Positions 36,023 through 48,400 are shown, counted from the stretch's first letter. The stretch: DNA of 64,000 nt from Agarophyton chilense (GCA_030374765.1 JARGXX010000097.1:310001-374000); one strand, 5' to 3'. Numbers and translations: made by a program. The notes: generated by a model from the sequence alone, not told the origin.

Positions 36023-37281
36023 GTGGGGAATAAGTTTTTCAGATCTATTGGCTCTGATAACCAAGATGCACAAGCAATTGGAATCAAACGGCCTGCAGAA
36101 GGTACAAAGACTGCAGACCCCAAGCGGTTCGAGCCCGATAGGCATAGGCAACTACTAGAAACTAAAGAGATACTACTGGAGAATATGAAGGCAGAGCGAA
36201 AGAACAAAGGCGAGCACGGGCGAAATGCCTCGTGTCCTAACTGAAAATTCGACCAAAAGGAAAGCGAATCAGCCTAGAAGGTCAGCGCTTTCTTCTGCGT
36301 CTAAACCGCCAATACGTCAGGTTGTGCCGAAGACACCAAAGCAAACGATACCAAAGCAGGATACGATAAAATCTTCCAGTCTCCATGCTACGAATCCAAC
36401 CAACAAACAAGGAGAGCAGGGCACTGAAAAGGCAAAATCGTTGCAACCAACGGTGAATACACCATCGTTAAGTTCTGAGAAGAAAAGGAACTATGCTGGC
36501 AGACAAGCACAAGCCTTGAGGAAAAAGGACGTAGATAAAGAACGGATGCAGGTTAAGTCATTGAAGGAGTAAAGGTCAAGCACTGAAGGTGGACAGTCAC
36601 TGCCTCCAGGTTTTTCTTTGATCAGGAAGAATCCAATCGGTTTTAAATCTGTAAAGAAACAAGCTGAGGGAAGACGAACATTTTCTTATCGTAGATGCAG
36701 AAGTTGTTTCGTCGAAGCTACCGACGTTTTACTGTTGCGGTGTTGCGCTGCTATGGTCTCAAGTACTACTCGTTCTAGCTACTTGGCCTCCAGCCTTCTA
36801 GTCACGCAAAATCCAAAATGTAGTGCTGCACCGTACCAGTGCTCGTAATTGAGCGCAGTGTAGAAGCCAAACGTCCGTATCGGACAACAGTGGCCAAACG
36901 TCCATCTTGGACCGTCGGGGCCAAACGTCCAGATCGGACAACACATTTGACGGAGATAAGTCGAAGCCTGGTAAAAGGCAATACTTGGAAAAGTAAAAGG
37001 AAAAAAGAGAAATTGCTGGTGCTGCTGTTATGGCACATGAACTATTAAAAAAGTTGAGGTATATTCTGAGAAGTGGAAGTCATTCAACATCCGCGACAAG
37101 CAACGGAGCCGTGTCGGTAGCTGTTCATGCGAGAAACTCACCAGCTGTGAGACCCGCGTTGACGGGTATGGAAGAGACAAAAAAGACTCGTAGTATCCTT
37201 ATGGAACTAACAATGACAAAAGATCAAGCTTGGAAGCAAAAATTGGTTGCGGAACTGCAGATTCAGCCATTTGCTGCATAG
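36023..37281 (+). other. Basic, disordered ORFs between the inverted repeats
   Basis: Frames at 36,023-36,244 (helical: DRHRQLLETKEILLENMKAE), 36,225-36,572 (Lys/Pro/Ser-rich: IRQVVPKTPKQTIPKQ) and 37,030-37,281 (MAHELLKKLRYILRSGSHS, ending LQIQPFAA). The text style resembles the broken gene at 32.8-35.1 kb, and they may be its 3' part, cut by stops and frame changes. No family recognised. Confidence 0.3.
36866..36946 (+). repeat. 27-bp tandem repeat, three copies
   Basis: GCCAAACGTCC starts at 36,866, 36,893 and 36,920, an exact 27-bp period, with the rest of each unit partly kept. The period is a multiple of three and the local frame reads AKRP-type nonapeptides, so it could be a coding minisatellite. 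Confidence 0.8.
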
Positions 37282-37289
37282 AGGAAATC

Positions 37290-38182
37290 TTTTTAACTTT
37301 GTACCCAGGATTCGAAGGGTGCAATAGTACTGCAATGACGCACAAGTTATCGCACTGTCCCCTTGGTCCCTCCTCACATGTTCTAATATGGAGATAGAAA
37401 CAAAATAGATATCACCGTGTAATTCAGAATTCATCTCACGTTGAGATGATCACCGACAGTTACACTTATTTTGCTCATCGCAAGGTCAGTCATACTTCGT
37501 GATGTTTCTGGACAACCTAACTTATCCCAACGTAAACGAACGTGATGTTCACGATACGTCAACCATACAATCGCCCTCACCAGCGACTAATTACAAAATG
37601 CGGGGACGCAAATACAAGTTCCCATCGTAATCCATGCACTTCTAGAGGACGAAGAATGACGTCCCACGTCGTTTTACTTCATCTTCTACTGAAATGAGAA
37701 CATGATATTTTTTCCCCCTGCGCTTCTAGCACCTCCAACTAGCATTCCGAAAACACTCCCGAAGAAATTGAAGGTGGGTGGCAAGAGTGTTACTGTAGTA
37801 GTCGAGGAAGGAAGAACAAAGGTTATTAGGGCAGTAATAAGTGGAGATGGGGGCGATTGAGAGGTTTTGATGGATTCGGATGTGAAAGGGAGGACACCTC
37901 CAGAGAAGATCACGGTAGAGGAAAAGAAAGGAAACACTCAACCAACATTGAACTGCGACTAGCACTGTGGGTTGTAGAGGGAGTGGAAACGACATTTCCA
38001 ATAAATTGATTTCTTCACAGTGCAACTGGTGTGAACTGGCGCGAACTGCAGTTCCACCAAAAAATTTCAAGAGTTTGGGTTGCAAAATAGCTATCAAGCA
38101 CACTAAACTATCATGTCGAGGACACAGACGTACTAGAGCACAGCTCCACCCTTTTGTATACGCCAAACTACAAGATAGGTGA
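37290..38182. other. Stretch with no recognised gene
   Basis: About 900 bp with only short overlapping frames on both strands. No repeat or regulatory signal seen. Confidence 0.35.
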
Positions 38183-38692
38183 AAACAATCACGTCTGCGC
38201 TCTTCAAAAGACACGCACCCTTTTTTTGACAATAGAGGTTTGGTCCTTTTCTCCAGAAAGGACCTCGAGGCAGTTGAGAAACTGGCCCTACGTCGGAGAG
38301 CCCCCCGAAGAATAATCAAAGTCCTGTCAGATTATGTCTCCAAAACACAAGATCTACGTAGTTGTGCCGAAGAAGAAATTTATGCCACCCAACTGATGTT
38401 TTACGACGGTAAGTCTCTAGATTCAGAAGCCATTATGCCCCATGTTCTCTCTTTCAAAACAGGAATGCATGTTTCGCGATTAATGAAGCTTGTCGACACC
38501 ACAGAAAGACTCAGAGTTCTGGAGCGTTGGAAATTACTCTCTGCAGATGAGGACACTTTGGAACCAATGGAAAGAATGTACATAGACATTCCAGTGATGC
38601 TTAAACGTTTGTTGCAACAAAAGAACATACCACAGATCCCTTCTCCAACAGCTCGCAAGAATCATCTTCCCCAAAATAGAGGAGTGTGGTGA
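38183..38692 (+). CDS. Unrecognised 150-170-residue helical ORF
   Basis: Open from the stop at 38,180 to TGA at 38,690; no ATG precedes the convincing text, which begins around 38,240 (FSRKDLEAVEKLALRRRAPR). The stretch TTTTCTCCAG just before it could be a splice acceptor, making this an exon. The protein is strongly helical with mixed charge: EEEIYATQLMFYDGKSLDSE, then HVLSFKTGMHVSRLMKLVDT, then RLRVLERWKLLSADEDTLEP. No family is recognised. It sits inside the 3.5-kb unit flanked by inverted repeats and ends exactly at the right repeat. Confidence 0.4.
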   Translation, partial: KQSRLRSSKDTHPFFDNRGLVLFSRKDLEAVEKLALRRRAPRRIIKVLSDYVSKTQDLRSCAEEEIYATQLMFYDGKSLDSEAIMPHVLSFKTGMHVSRLMKLVDTTERLRVLERWKLLSADEDTLEPMERMYIDIPVMLKRLLQQKNIPQIPSPTARKNHLPQNRGVW

Positions 38693-38930
38693 GAACACAG
38701 GTCTCATTCGGAGTCTGGATTCAGACTCCAAATACTTTACATCAATATTAGGTAGTTGCTGTTCTATGTATCTCTCCAATTGGCTCATGCTATTTTTGAT
38801 GCAGCCTGTTAAGGCTGCACAAAACTTCATAACAAACTCAGCAGAGCACGTCTGCTGGTGAACTAAGGCATTGAACTTTCAACTATTCTGCCAGACTCAT
38901 CTGTGAGCTGCGCACAGTAGAACACACGAA
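38690..38930 (-). repeat. Inverted repeat, right copy
   Basis: Opposite-strand partner of 35,415-35,660. Read on the minus strand, both copies give similar peptides in the same phase (VRSSQMSLAE versus VRSSRMNLAK; KVQCLSS in both; VLCSLNRLH in both), so the repeat may come from a coding sequence that is now broken in both copies. The 38.2-kb ORF ends right at its inner edge. Confidence 0.75.
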
Positions 38931-39037
38931 GAACAACTACTTCCACTGGCTACAACATCTGATAGATGTCTTGATAAAACTCTATCAATTTGATGGGCTG
39001 AATGTCGAACTTACTTCAACAAACGTTGCAGAAAATA

Positions 39038-39067
39038 AAGCGTCTGCAAGCGTCTGCAAGCGTCTGC
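39038..39067 (+). repeat. 10-bp tandem repeat, three copies
   Basis: AAGCGTCTGC three times in perfect tandem. Likely a slippage product; no function inferred. Confidence 0.85.
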
Positions 39068-39119
39068 AATTGTTTGTAGCACGACATTATCGACCTGGTT
39101 GCTGAACCATAGCTCCTAT

Positions 39120-39710
39120 CTCTTTCCCCCGCCGAAAATTTGAAGAAGATCACCAACACTTTGGAAACGGAATATGTATCCAACAACTTTTCCTTTATGA
39201 CTCAAGCACAAAATACACTTCGACGTGATACCATATTGGAATACATTCAGGCACACTTTCTAATCTACAGGAAACAACTTTTGTCGAACACACATGGAAT
39301 ATCGAATGAACGAATTAAAATAAACCTCATTCTAAAAGGTCTCGTCTGGGACGAAAAGATTGGACAGATTTTAATTTAAATGATGTTTTTCAATCCCCTT
39401 AAACCCCTCAGAGAAGCACAAATTCGTTTGGGACAACATGAAGCATAACCGAACAGTCTTCATCAACATCCGGACCGCTGCCAACCTTGCCTTCTCTATC
39501 ACCGTTTCATTCTTGCGGAGGACGCGGACGTGGATGCAACAGGTAGAGCGGCAGCAGAAGAAGAGTCGGCTAATCTATTCAAGAACTACAAAACGCCTAG
39601 ACACACTCCGGGAATCCAAACCAAAATACAAGCAACGACCAACCGCCAAGCAAACCGACAGCATTCATACAAACGCTGTCGTTACTGCTATTCTCTAGAA
39701 ATTTACTAAG
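39120..39710 (+). mobile_element. Old copia-type gag remnant
   Basis: The frame at 39,140-39,379 resembles the gag domain of copia elements (spacing like 'L...Y....F......L......EYI..F......L...G..IS.E.....L.KGL'): LETEYVSNNFSFMTQAQNTL, then EYIQAHFLIYRKQLL, then GISNERIKINLILKGL. Basic text follows to about 39,700. A fossil with many breaks. It may belong to the same old element as 43.7-45.65 kb, separated by the block at 39.9-42.5 kb. Confidence 0.45.
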
Positions 39711-40254
39711 ATTTATCTGAGCCCCGCATCTCACAATGCAAACTAGAGCCATAAGTACGGCCTAGAATTCTCAGCTCATCTCTCAATAATGCAGCCCCTA
39801 ACCCTCCACAACACCAACCTCTCTTAACTCATTTCCTCTCATCGACTACAGTGACAGCTCGCTACGCTCGTACTATATCGCTTCGAATTCTAAGTAAGTA
39901 TTAATTGGCAATGTAAAAAATAAAAATTAACAGCATTAATTCAATTTTTAATACCAAGCTATAGTGTTTTTAAACTACCACGCGATGGTATCCACGCGAC
40001 TTAACCAGAAAATAATTAAGTCCCAGCCAGCTCACTCCCACTCCCCAAAAACCAATCCTAGACCAACAACCAATTTAAACACCCACAAACAGGCCCACTA
40101 CTATGTTCCCCATCACACATGCTATTTGTGATATAGCTTTCAAGCTCTAAATTCATATTTCGGGAAGGAGTTTTCTGTTCTGACGATTTTTTCAGAAAAC
40201 TGATTCCGGGTGTCAGAATTCTGTGAGCCTGTTTCAGGAATCTGACCAACTGAC

Positions 40255-41977
40255 TTAAACAATTTTCGGTTTAAGTTTCCACATGATCATCTCAAACCCC
40301 CAGCCCAATCTTGTAGCGATACGATGAAAGATATGAATGCACTGGTATAACCACTCTGAATCCCTGGCGTTTGGATGGGGATGTTTTGTTATGGGCTGAT
40401 AGAGTTCATGTGATCGATTGTATCCCTTGAATCGATTTACCATCGTAATCAGCATTCTGTTTCCTGATCGTCTAGTCGATCTTCTTCGCGGTCTTCTAGC
40501 CCGCGTCAGGTTAACTCTCTATAAATTCCTGATATGATCCCGTCTTCCCTCCAGAAGAAAGGCTTCTTAGTTCTCTCAAACTTTACTTCGCGTAATTTTT
40601 TGTCATATACTTTAGTTGTGTATCCTTTGGTAGTAATGAGATATACCCGTCGAGGCTGCCGGAACAATTTCTGGCAATGATACAAGATCTGGATTCAGAA
40701 CGACCCATTGATGGGGTCACTGTATTCAAACATAGAATCAACCTCTCCTACGGATTCCTCCGCAATAGAAATAATTCCAGCAAAATGAATCATTCCCGAT
40801 GCCTTGCAAGAATTTGAGACCATTTGGGCAGCGTTTCTGTCTTGTACCAATAAAGAGGGGTGAATATGCTCGGAATTTAAGCAAATAAGCACACTCGGAA
40901 GTCCCTCAGGTATGCTTTGGAATCCTTTTCTTGTGTCCCCACTTTTGTCGTTGTCGTGCGCTTGCTTTCCTCGTAGGCCCATCCTATTTATTGGACACCC
41001 CTGCGATAGGAAACACATCCCACATGCCCATCTAATTGAAAATCGCAGTCGCTGTTGTCATTGTTTTCTATGTTTCATTCCCGTCACCTTGATCAGCCAA
41101 GGCCGACTTGTCCTCCTTAAACTCCTTCCGATGTTTCGCCGACTTGTGAAGTTTACGCTTCATTGACTCGCTTATCAAATCGTCGTGCTCTTCTTCGAGT
41201 TCTCTGGCCGCTTCCTAGTTTCCAGTCATATCACCCATTATCACTGCCGCCAACCTACGAATTGTTAACTCTACTGCCAACTCATTTTTGGCTCTTATTA
41301 TGCCCGGAGTGCTAATGAGGGAGTCCATAATCCGAGCTAGCGTTGCAGCTTCCCGACGGCTCCGAATGTCGGTCAGATGGCGAGCTTCCACACACGCAGA
41401 GACCGTCGGATAATTCGCCAGGGCTTTGCGGAGCATATCTTCACCATCGAGACTGTCAACAAAAACATGTTGTTCAGGAAACGGTTTGCTAGTGAAATCA
41501 ATTCAGATCTTCTTGTTATCCTTTTGCCGCTTCAAATTCAAAGTCTTCCTCGCTAGCCTCAAAAAACTTCCTTATCGCCGTCGTCAGACTCTGAGCCAGA
41601 GTGATTGGCGAAATCGACAACAAATCCAATCATCACCTGTCTAACGTCGATAAGAAAATTCTTCCCCTTTGATTTTTCCTCCGAACTCTTCCGCGACTCC
41701 ATCAATTCCTTTCTGTCTTTAGTCATGCTCCTTTGCACCTTCTCCAACCTCTCCATGAAAGAAAGAATCCTTTGCATTTCACTGGGGCGGGCAGCAGTTT
41801 CTTCCTCTGAGTCGGAATCTGGAGCGAACTCGGACACGTATCCACTCGAGGACTAATCCCCTTCGCCCCCGGTGTGAGTTTCGAACGCTCTTGGGGTTTC
41901 TGATCCGGGCCGGTTACAACTCGAGTACTCGCTACCTCCCTAGAAGGCCCCATCTTTGGGCACACTTTTTCCGACAC
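40255..41977 (-). pseudogene. Unrecognised broken minus-strand gene
   Basis: Minus-strand text from 41,977 down to 40,255 reads as coding in pieces: a disordered N-terminal part, then EFAPDSDSEEETAARPSEMQ followed by a coiled-coil-like run (FMERLEKVQRSMTKDRKELM); a helical part at 41,436-41,215 (RREAATLARIMDSLISTPGI, then ELAVELTIRRLAAVIMGDMT), continuing in the same phase after one TAG as a Lys/Glu-rich tail; a part at 41,018-40,695 (GLPSVLICLNSEHIHPSLLV, then ASGMIHFAGIISIAEESVGE); a part near 40,650-40,500 (RRVYLITTKGYTTKVYDKKL); and 40,455-40,255 (EWLYQCIHIFHRIATRLGWG). Possibly one or two genes. Not recognised; could be a transposon-borne protein. Confidence 0.35.
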
Positions 41978-41999
41978 TTAGTGAGTATGTGTTATCTTC

Positions 42000-43640
42000 A
42001 ATGCACCAGAATAAGGTATCCACTTCAATCTCTTTAGGGATTTCCGGTACTTCATTCCAGACTACACGACGGGGAACATTTTTACTCTACAATTTTTCTC
42101 CAACGTAAACTAAAAGCTTACTACGAAAAGATTCTCTTAACATGCCCAAAGCATCCATCCCCATGCCCTCTATTTACTGGCCGAGAGCCCTGCAGTTTGT
42201 TATTTTATTCGTTGCAGGTCCATCACCTCTGAGAACGGTCAACCCATTCCGTTCTCGGGACTACTTTACCCCGTGGTACAATCTTGCACATTTTGGAGGG
42301 CTGCTTCGGGCTGGGCGGGCGGCCTAAGTAGTTCCAGCAGCCACCCGACCTTAATACAAGTGGAACTAGTTCCGGGCCTTGCATCCGCCAGGTTCCTTCG
42401 ATTCATGCCTCGACAACACTACCACAGTTACTACTGAACAGACCTTAATGCTCTAAACCCCCCGCTCTACTTCAATACGCAGGGCGCTTGGTACAGAAAT
42501 TTGAACAATACTTCTTCAGAAAACTCTTCAAAAATCAAAAACCAATATCACAATAAGCCGTTGATTAAAATATATCACTTCAAAAAAGCTTTTGAGACTT
42601 GACTAAAAAAACACGCAGAATCCCAAGCCAAATACGGCTTACACGCGATTTTCCGGGTCGCACTGATAATAAATTTGCGCAACAAAAAACCATTGATCAC
42701 CCAATTAAGGAAAGACCTTACATAGCCCCGTTTCCGGACTCTTACACAAGTAACACCAGTAAAGCCCAATGGACAACAACCCATACGGAATCCCACTTAA
42801 GCTCTGCCTTTTGTCGAACCTAGCCTTCAAAAAACTAATTTTCACCAGCATACCGCATCACTCAGACTTGAAATCATGATACTTTAATTTTCTCAGAAAA
42901 TTAAAACAAGTCCAAAGAGTTCTGAAAAAACACACCAACGTAATAGGGACCACTAGCCTATGGAGGCCTGATCGCTTCCCTCTCCAACAGGGATCCCTCC
43001 CTGATTTACTTCATTAACCAGCTTCACCTGCCCAGTCGACACCACGAAGAGGTGGAGTAAAGCTTTAGTCGACCAAACGCAGAGGCGTCAATTTTTCGTC
43101 AAGTCTGCGGAAATAATAATCCCTTCGCCGGCTCTAGATTAAAACATCACCACTGTTTCTGAATCTGCGTTTCTAAAGAGGGCAACCATAGACCGACTCC
43201 GCCTACTGAAGAATAAGTGTCATCGAATAATCATACCTTCTTTGATCAACAAAAACGTCAGTGGAATTTTGTTTTAGTTCACACATTAACGATCTTGATC
43301 GGACAAATCCAGTTCATGTAGAATACAGCTTAACTGTCGCGAACAAACGGGCAATAAAGCTGACACACACAACCAAATAGCTGAACAATGGATAATAATT
43401 GAATACAATTGCAGACACTATTGTACGGAACCACTACTGCAAGGCACACTCCCAATCTACCCTCTTCAATTTTACACCCAACGTGCAACAAGAACCCTCG
43501 ACCGCAGCACGGGCTCTTACTGGATCTGGCAAAGGACCCATTCCAGAAACAACCAAGCAAAGCCCCAGCCGTAACCAACAAGTAAACCAAATCACTGACT
43601 AACCTTCCCAGACACAATCACGGAATGCCACCTAATTTTG
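42000..43640. other. Stretch without a recognised gene
   Basis: A/C-rich plus strand. Short plus frames (42,599-42,823; 43,399-43,602) may be the protease/spacer part of the old copia fossil that follows but show no clear motif. Nothing else seen. Confidence 0.3.
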
Positions 43641-43649
43641 TATCAAACC

Positions 43650-45650
43650 ATTGGCACCTATTTTCAATCAGGCGTAACAATGGATATTTAAACAAATTGC
43701 AAAGCAGTCGATGATCTCAGTTTCGCCCAAATCCATAACAGATAAGTCTTTTCTTGCAGTGACTGTTTACAAGGCAAACTGCAACCTCGCCCACAAAAAC
43801 ACAGAAAACATGAGTACAACTTAGGTGACACGGCCTATTTAAACATCTGCTTTCCAATCTACATAAATTCAATGCACGGCAACAATTACTTCACAATATT
43901 CATCGATATTGCGTTGCGGTAACTCTTCCTACACTTCACCCTGAATCTCCAGCGCAAATACAACTTCCTCCGAGCAATAGTAACACATATATCCAAAGTA
44001 ACGCCCAAATTTTCTTTCCTCTTTACGACAGATAGTGCTGGGGGGTACCTCTCCAAAAAGATTTCGGACTACTGACATCGAAAGAGGGTACAACACCAGA
44101 AGGAAAGATCATAAAACCTACAATTGAGCTCCACCTCCGAGAGAAAAAGGCACGCTCTACTGCACGCAGCCCGTACGAACTCCAAGTCCCCAAATATATC
44201 AAATGAGCACTGGGTAGGCGCTGTTCGTGACGCAGAATTCAAATATAATCGGACCAGAAACTCAGCCACAAATGCGACATTCCATGAGGTCCTTTTCGAA
44301 ACCAAACCACTATTCACGAACCTCTTCCCGTTTGGACATCTCGGTTTGGATGTGCTTTTGTTACATCTAATGCAAGAAAGCGATGCAACCAATACTCACA
44401 CCTCGAAAACTTCCATGCCGATAGATGTACGGTAGTGAATTTAACAACATAACGGTCATGATACTAAGAAATAAAGAATATCGCTTAGCCTGAACGGTGA
44501 AAATTCATCCCAACGAAAATCAGAAAACCCTAAAACGAACATAGACGGCGTCACTTAAAACGATGAATTACCATAAAAAAACCCCACATCATTACCAACA
44601 CGACTCCGCTACCACTGTCTCACCAACAGGAAAGCAGCTATCCTGACGCATCTGAGTGGCGAGTGGCACACGATGCTAAGCCCAACAAACTTGACAACAT
44701 AGGCGACATCCGATGGCTTCGTAAAAACAAGCATTTTAAACCGCTAACAACACTCACCATATCATATCGATACAAGAATCATTGCTAATATACACACGGC
44801 TGCAAAGCTCGATGCTCGGTCCGCGGTCACATGAAGCCACACGTTGATTTCAATCCAGAGAAAACTGCAACCCATCTGGCGCAACGAAGTTCAATTAGGC
44901 TTGTTGTCGCATTGCCCTCGAACTGAAACTGTTTCTTGTTCACTTTGACATCACGAACGCGTTCATTCACGAAAAACACCCATATTAGAATTCCGTATTT
45001 CTCCAAAGGCACCCAAGATCCGACGGCTTTTTCATGCATCAAACACCGGGAGTAAAGCTGCTCCAGAATTTATACGGAACATCACCTGCTGGATACTACC
45101 AGTTTCGAGTTCTGTGGCAATTCCTCCGCCAAATTTGCTTCAAAAGATCAACGAATCATCCATCCTTCTTCATACTTCACATGTCGACCTTCTCTTACAT
45201 CTTAATTGTACTCACAATCGATGAATTTTTAACAGCCACAAAAAAACTGCATATGATTTCCGATCTTTCCAAAGCACTCTCCATAAAGTACGCAGACAAA
45301 AACTTCGGTACCCTAATCAAATATCCTGGATGAAACGTTCGATATGACATAGACAAAAGCATCCAACTCAGCCCAGAACACAACATTAAAGCTCTGCTCG
45401 AACACAGGAACATGTATCCGGCCAGTGGCACACTCATATCTTTTGCTTGAAGCTTGAGATTCAACCCGCGTACACAAAACGACAAACTCCTATCAGTAAC
45501 TTCACATAAATATGCCCAAATCTTAAATGAAAATCGTTGCATTGGAGATGAAACCTTGCCAGTTCTATCAATATTTGTTTCCTGACTCGCGCTGGCACTA
45601 ACAAAGCCTACGACACGAAACCGGAGCCAAGGCAAAGTGTTCACACCTGA
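43650..45650 (+). mobile_element. Very old copia fossil (integrase-RT part)
   Basis: Plus-strand remnants in copia order. Integrase core near 43,870-44,060 (NYFTIFIDIALR; FLFTTDSAGGYLSKKISDY), integrase C-terminal part at 44,124-44,435 (ERKRHALLHAAR, then GAVRDAEFKYNRTRNSATNA, then KPLFTNLFPFGHLGLDVL), and RT at 45,034-45,620 (LLQNLYGTSPAGYYQF; then SPEHNIKALLEHRNMYPASG). Heavily decayed with many breaks, and no LTRs found. Much older than the other copies in this window. Confidence 0.65.
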
Positions 45651-46410
45651 CTGCGAAGGTGGGGCAAGGTCTGGTACAATGCCGCCCAGGGTATGGACGA
45701 ATCTGTAACCCTCATAACCGGCGACCGGTCCTTGAAGGACTGTTCTGCGGTTGTAAGGGAAATCGCAGTGACGGCCCCTGTGGAGGCTGCGTGCGAAGCC
45801 AATGACGGCCTCTAGGCAAGGCTGGTTGACGTGGAAGAGTCGGAAAAGACGAAGTGCTTGATATATATTAGAAGATGATTCCCCTCTTTTCTCTTGGCAC
45901 AAGCTAGGACAACGAACACTACTAAACTAGGATGAGAACCATCCATTACGCCGTCGGCCAGCGACGGCGGTAGATAAATGACTGGCACGGCGCTTTCTTG
46001 ACAGAATCCAGCGACACTGGCGGATAAGTCTGCTAAGATCTCCACAAGCCAGGCACCAAACCCAGATACCACATGCTCTACAGCGCGCGACTTTCGCGCC
46101 GCAAGAAAGAACGAACTAAAATTGGAAAGCAACTCAATTAGGAAGTAATAGTACCTTCTCCAGCACAATGGGCCAGTTCGGTGGTGTTCATGCAGAAAAA
46201 AGACAGCAGTTAACGATTCTGAGCGAACTAACGTCGCTTAAACTCTGTTATCGTACAGGATACCTACCCATGTCCGCGAATACGTAGTTTTATCAACACA
46301 TTCTGTGATACAACGATTTTCACGATGATAGATAGCAACAGCGGCGAACTAAAAATACTAAGTGGACGAAGCCAATTCATACAAGGCGACTAGAACGTCA
46401 TATATGTATA
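45650..46410. other. Stretch without a recognised gene
   Basis: Minus-strand frames at 45,902-45,195 and 46,168-45,812 are long, but their left part lies opposite the copia RT fossil and is a shadow. The rest has no motif. No repeat seen until the old LTR at 46,411. Confidence 0.35.
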
Positions 46411-46629
46411 TATGAAAGTTGTGGTGAACAAGCGGTGTTGGCAGTGATAGCGATATCGTAGGTAATAGAAGTAGTTTATCACACATGGTATCTATCGGCC
46501 GGGTAGGAAACTGGGTTTTTTCAGAGCTGACTTGAGTTGCCCTTGTATACACTACAGCAAATTACGTTACAGTACTCACAATGACTCAGACATTTCGTGT
46601 TAGATTTTGTCATGTTCGCTTAGAGTTGA

Positions 46630-46887
46630 AATGAATAATTGAGAATACGGTTGACAGTGGTAGCGGTATCAGATAACGATCAGAGGTAGTTTATCAAAAA
46701 TGGGGAGAACCTCTGTGAAGGTCCACTTCTCAAGAACAAGTGCAGTGTTCTGTCTTATATATCAGATGGTCTATTGCATGTCAGTACTCACACAGATTCA
46801 TTGTTGCATGGACAGTTTCTCACAGCCGGTTACTTGACCAGTACTTCACGTCCATTGAAAGTGAGTCTCTGTAACTCAACATTCACA
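46630..46887 (-). repeat. 3' LTR of copia-2
   Basis: 258 bp, one difference from 51,368-51,625 by eye. In element orientation it begins TGTGAATG and ends ATTCATT. Confidence 0.95.
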
Positions 46888-46924
46888 TTGATTCTCTTTT
46901 CTTTTTGAACCTCAACCTGTAGAG

Positions 46925-48400
46925 TATTTGCTTTCTTTTGTCTCTGACTCAGTAAATCCGAGTGCTAGCTTTCCAGAGTACAATGTCAGGTTCAGCGTCT
47001 CGCAAAGAGGGCTGTTTGGTTTTGTCAGCGGATCAGCAATGTTCAGCTTTCCTGGTATCCACGATATTTTGTTGACGTTGTGTGTTTCAAATTCATACCT
47101 GATAACACTCACATCTCCTCTTATAGATTTGTCAATCGAGTTTCGGCATGTGGACAATGATGTAAATAGATCTTTGGAATCAAGCACCAATATCACTTCT
47201 ATTTCCATTGTTAGCAGCTGTCTGTAGGCATCAGCGATTCGTTTGGCGTCATCAATTGCTTCTCCAGCAGCCAATATTTCTGCAGCGCCGATTGATTTCA
47301 CTGGTCGCTTAGATTTGTGACTACACCAAGAGATGGTGTGAAAAATAGCCCCTTCTTGACATTGCCCAAATAGCAGGCCAATACAAAAACCAAGCTGGCC
47401 ATGATCAACCAGTCGACTAGCATCAGAAAACGCGAGGACTGACATTTGGTATGAGCTCTTGTCTCGGGGTCTTGTGTATTGTATAGTTGTCCCCAGTTTT
47501 TTCAGTAGTCGTAAAATGTTAATCTGTGAGATTAGCGTATGGACTGTTCCTTGCGGTATCTTTTGCTGTAAATAGCTCGCATAAAAGGCACACAGCGGCG
47601 AAGCTGCTATACCAAGCCATCCAAGTGAACTGCTGACAGATCGGAAGCTTTTTTCTTCAATCGCAGTCATTTTCTCATTGATTTCTCTTCGTATCTGTCT
47701 GCTTATAGGGAATGACTCCAACAACTGCAGTTTAGCATCTGCATTGACATGAATAGTGAAATCATCTTCCTGAGAAATTTGTAGTCCATAAAACAGAAAT
47801 GTGCCAGGACCATAACATATCGTACCGGGTTCATACGAGGCTTGAATTTTCTGGATTGTTTCCTCAACTAAATCCCTCGGACCTCCAAGAAGGACATCGT
47901 CAACGATTTTGACAGCGACTAAAATTAGTTTTCCAGTCATATCAGTCTTAAGGAACATTTGCGGGATAAAAAGTATTTGAACGAATCCGAAAGACTTCAA
48001 AAGATTGTCACTGAGCTCTTGCCACTTGGCGTTGGCATTTACCAAGCCATAGGCCGCAGTTAGCAATAGCCATAGGTGATTCTTGTCCAAACTTTCTCTG
48101 GGAGGAATAACATAAACATCTCTTTCAGCTTTTCCAGTCTGGAGGAACGCGCTCTTAAAATCGATTTTAGCTATACACCACTTGAAGATAGTTGCCAGTG
48201 ACAAAAGTATTCGTATCCCAGCAGGTGAACACGTCGCTGAATCTGTTTTCAGGTCATTTTTCTCGCGATCCATGTTTCCGTGTGGGGCTATGCGTGCTTT
48301 CATCTGAAGGGTGTTGTCATCATTATTCTTAATCTTGTATATGACATGGCTAGAGATTATGTTGGCATTCCGTGGTATATCTGATTTGTGTACCACGTTA
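46925..48400 (-). other. Reverse transcriptase and RNase H of copia-2
   Basis: Fossil part. RT blocks: IAKIDFKSAFLQTGKAERDV, then LWLLLTAAYGLVNANAKWQE, then VAVKIVDDVLLGGP (VDD core). RNase H: VLAFSDASRLVDHGQLGFCI, then SIGAAEILAAGEAIDDAKRI, then WIPGKLNIADPLTKPNS, the copia C-terminal signature. Bounds approximate. Confidence 0.88.

Noticed and set aside
36866-36946. CRISPR-like array
   Set aside because: Three 27-bp units are directly adjacent without spacers, in eukaryotic DNA.
45195-45902. 235-codon minus-strand frame
   Set aside because: Its left part lies opposite the old copia RT fossil and the rest shows no motif. Likely a shadow.
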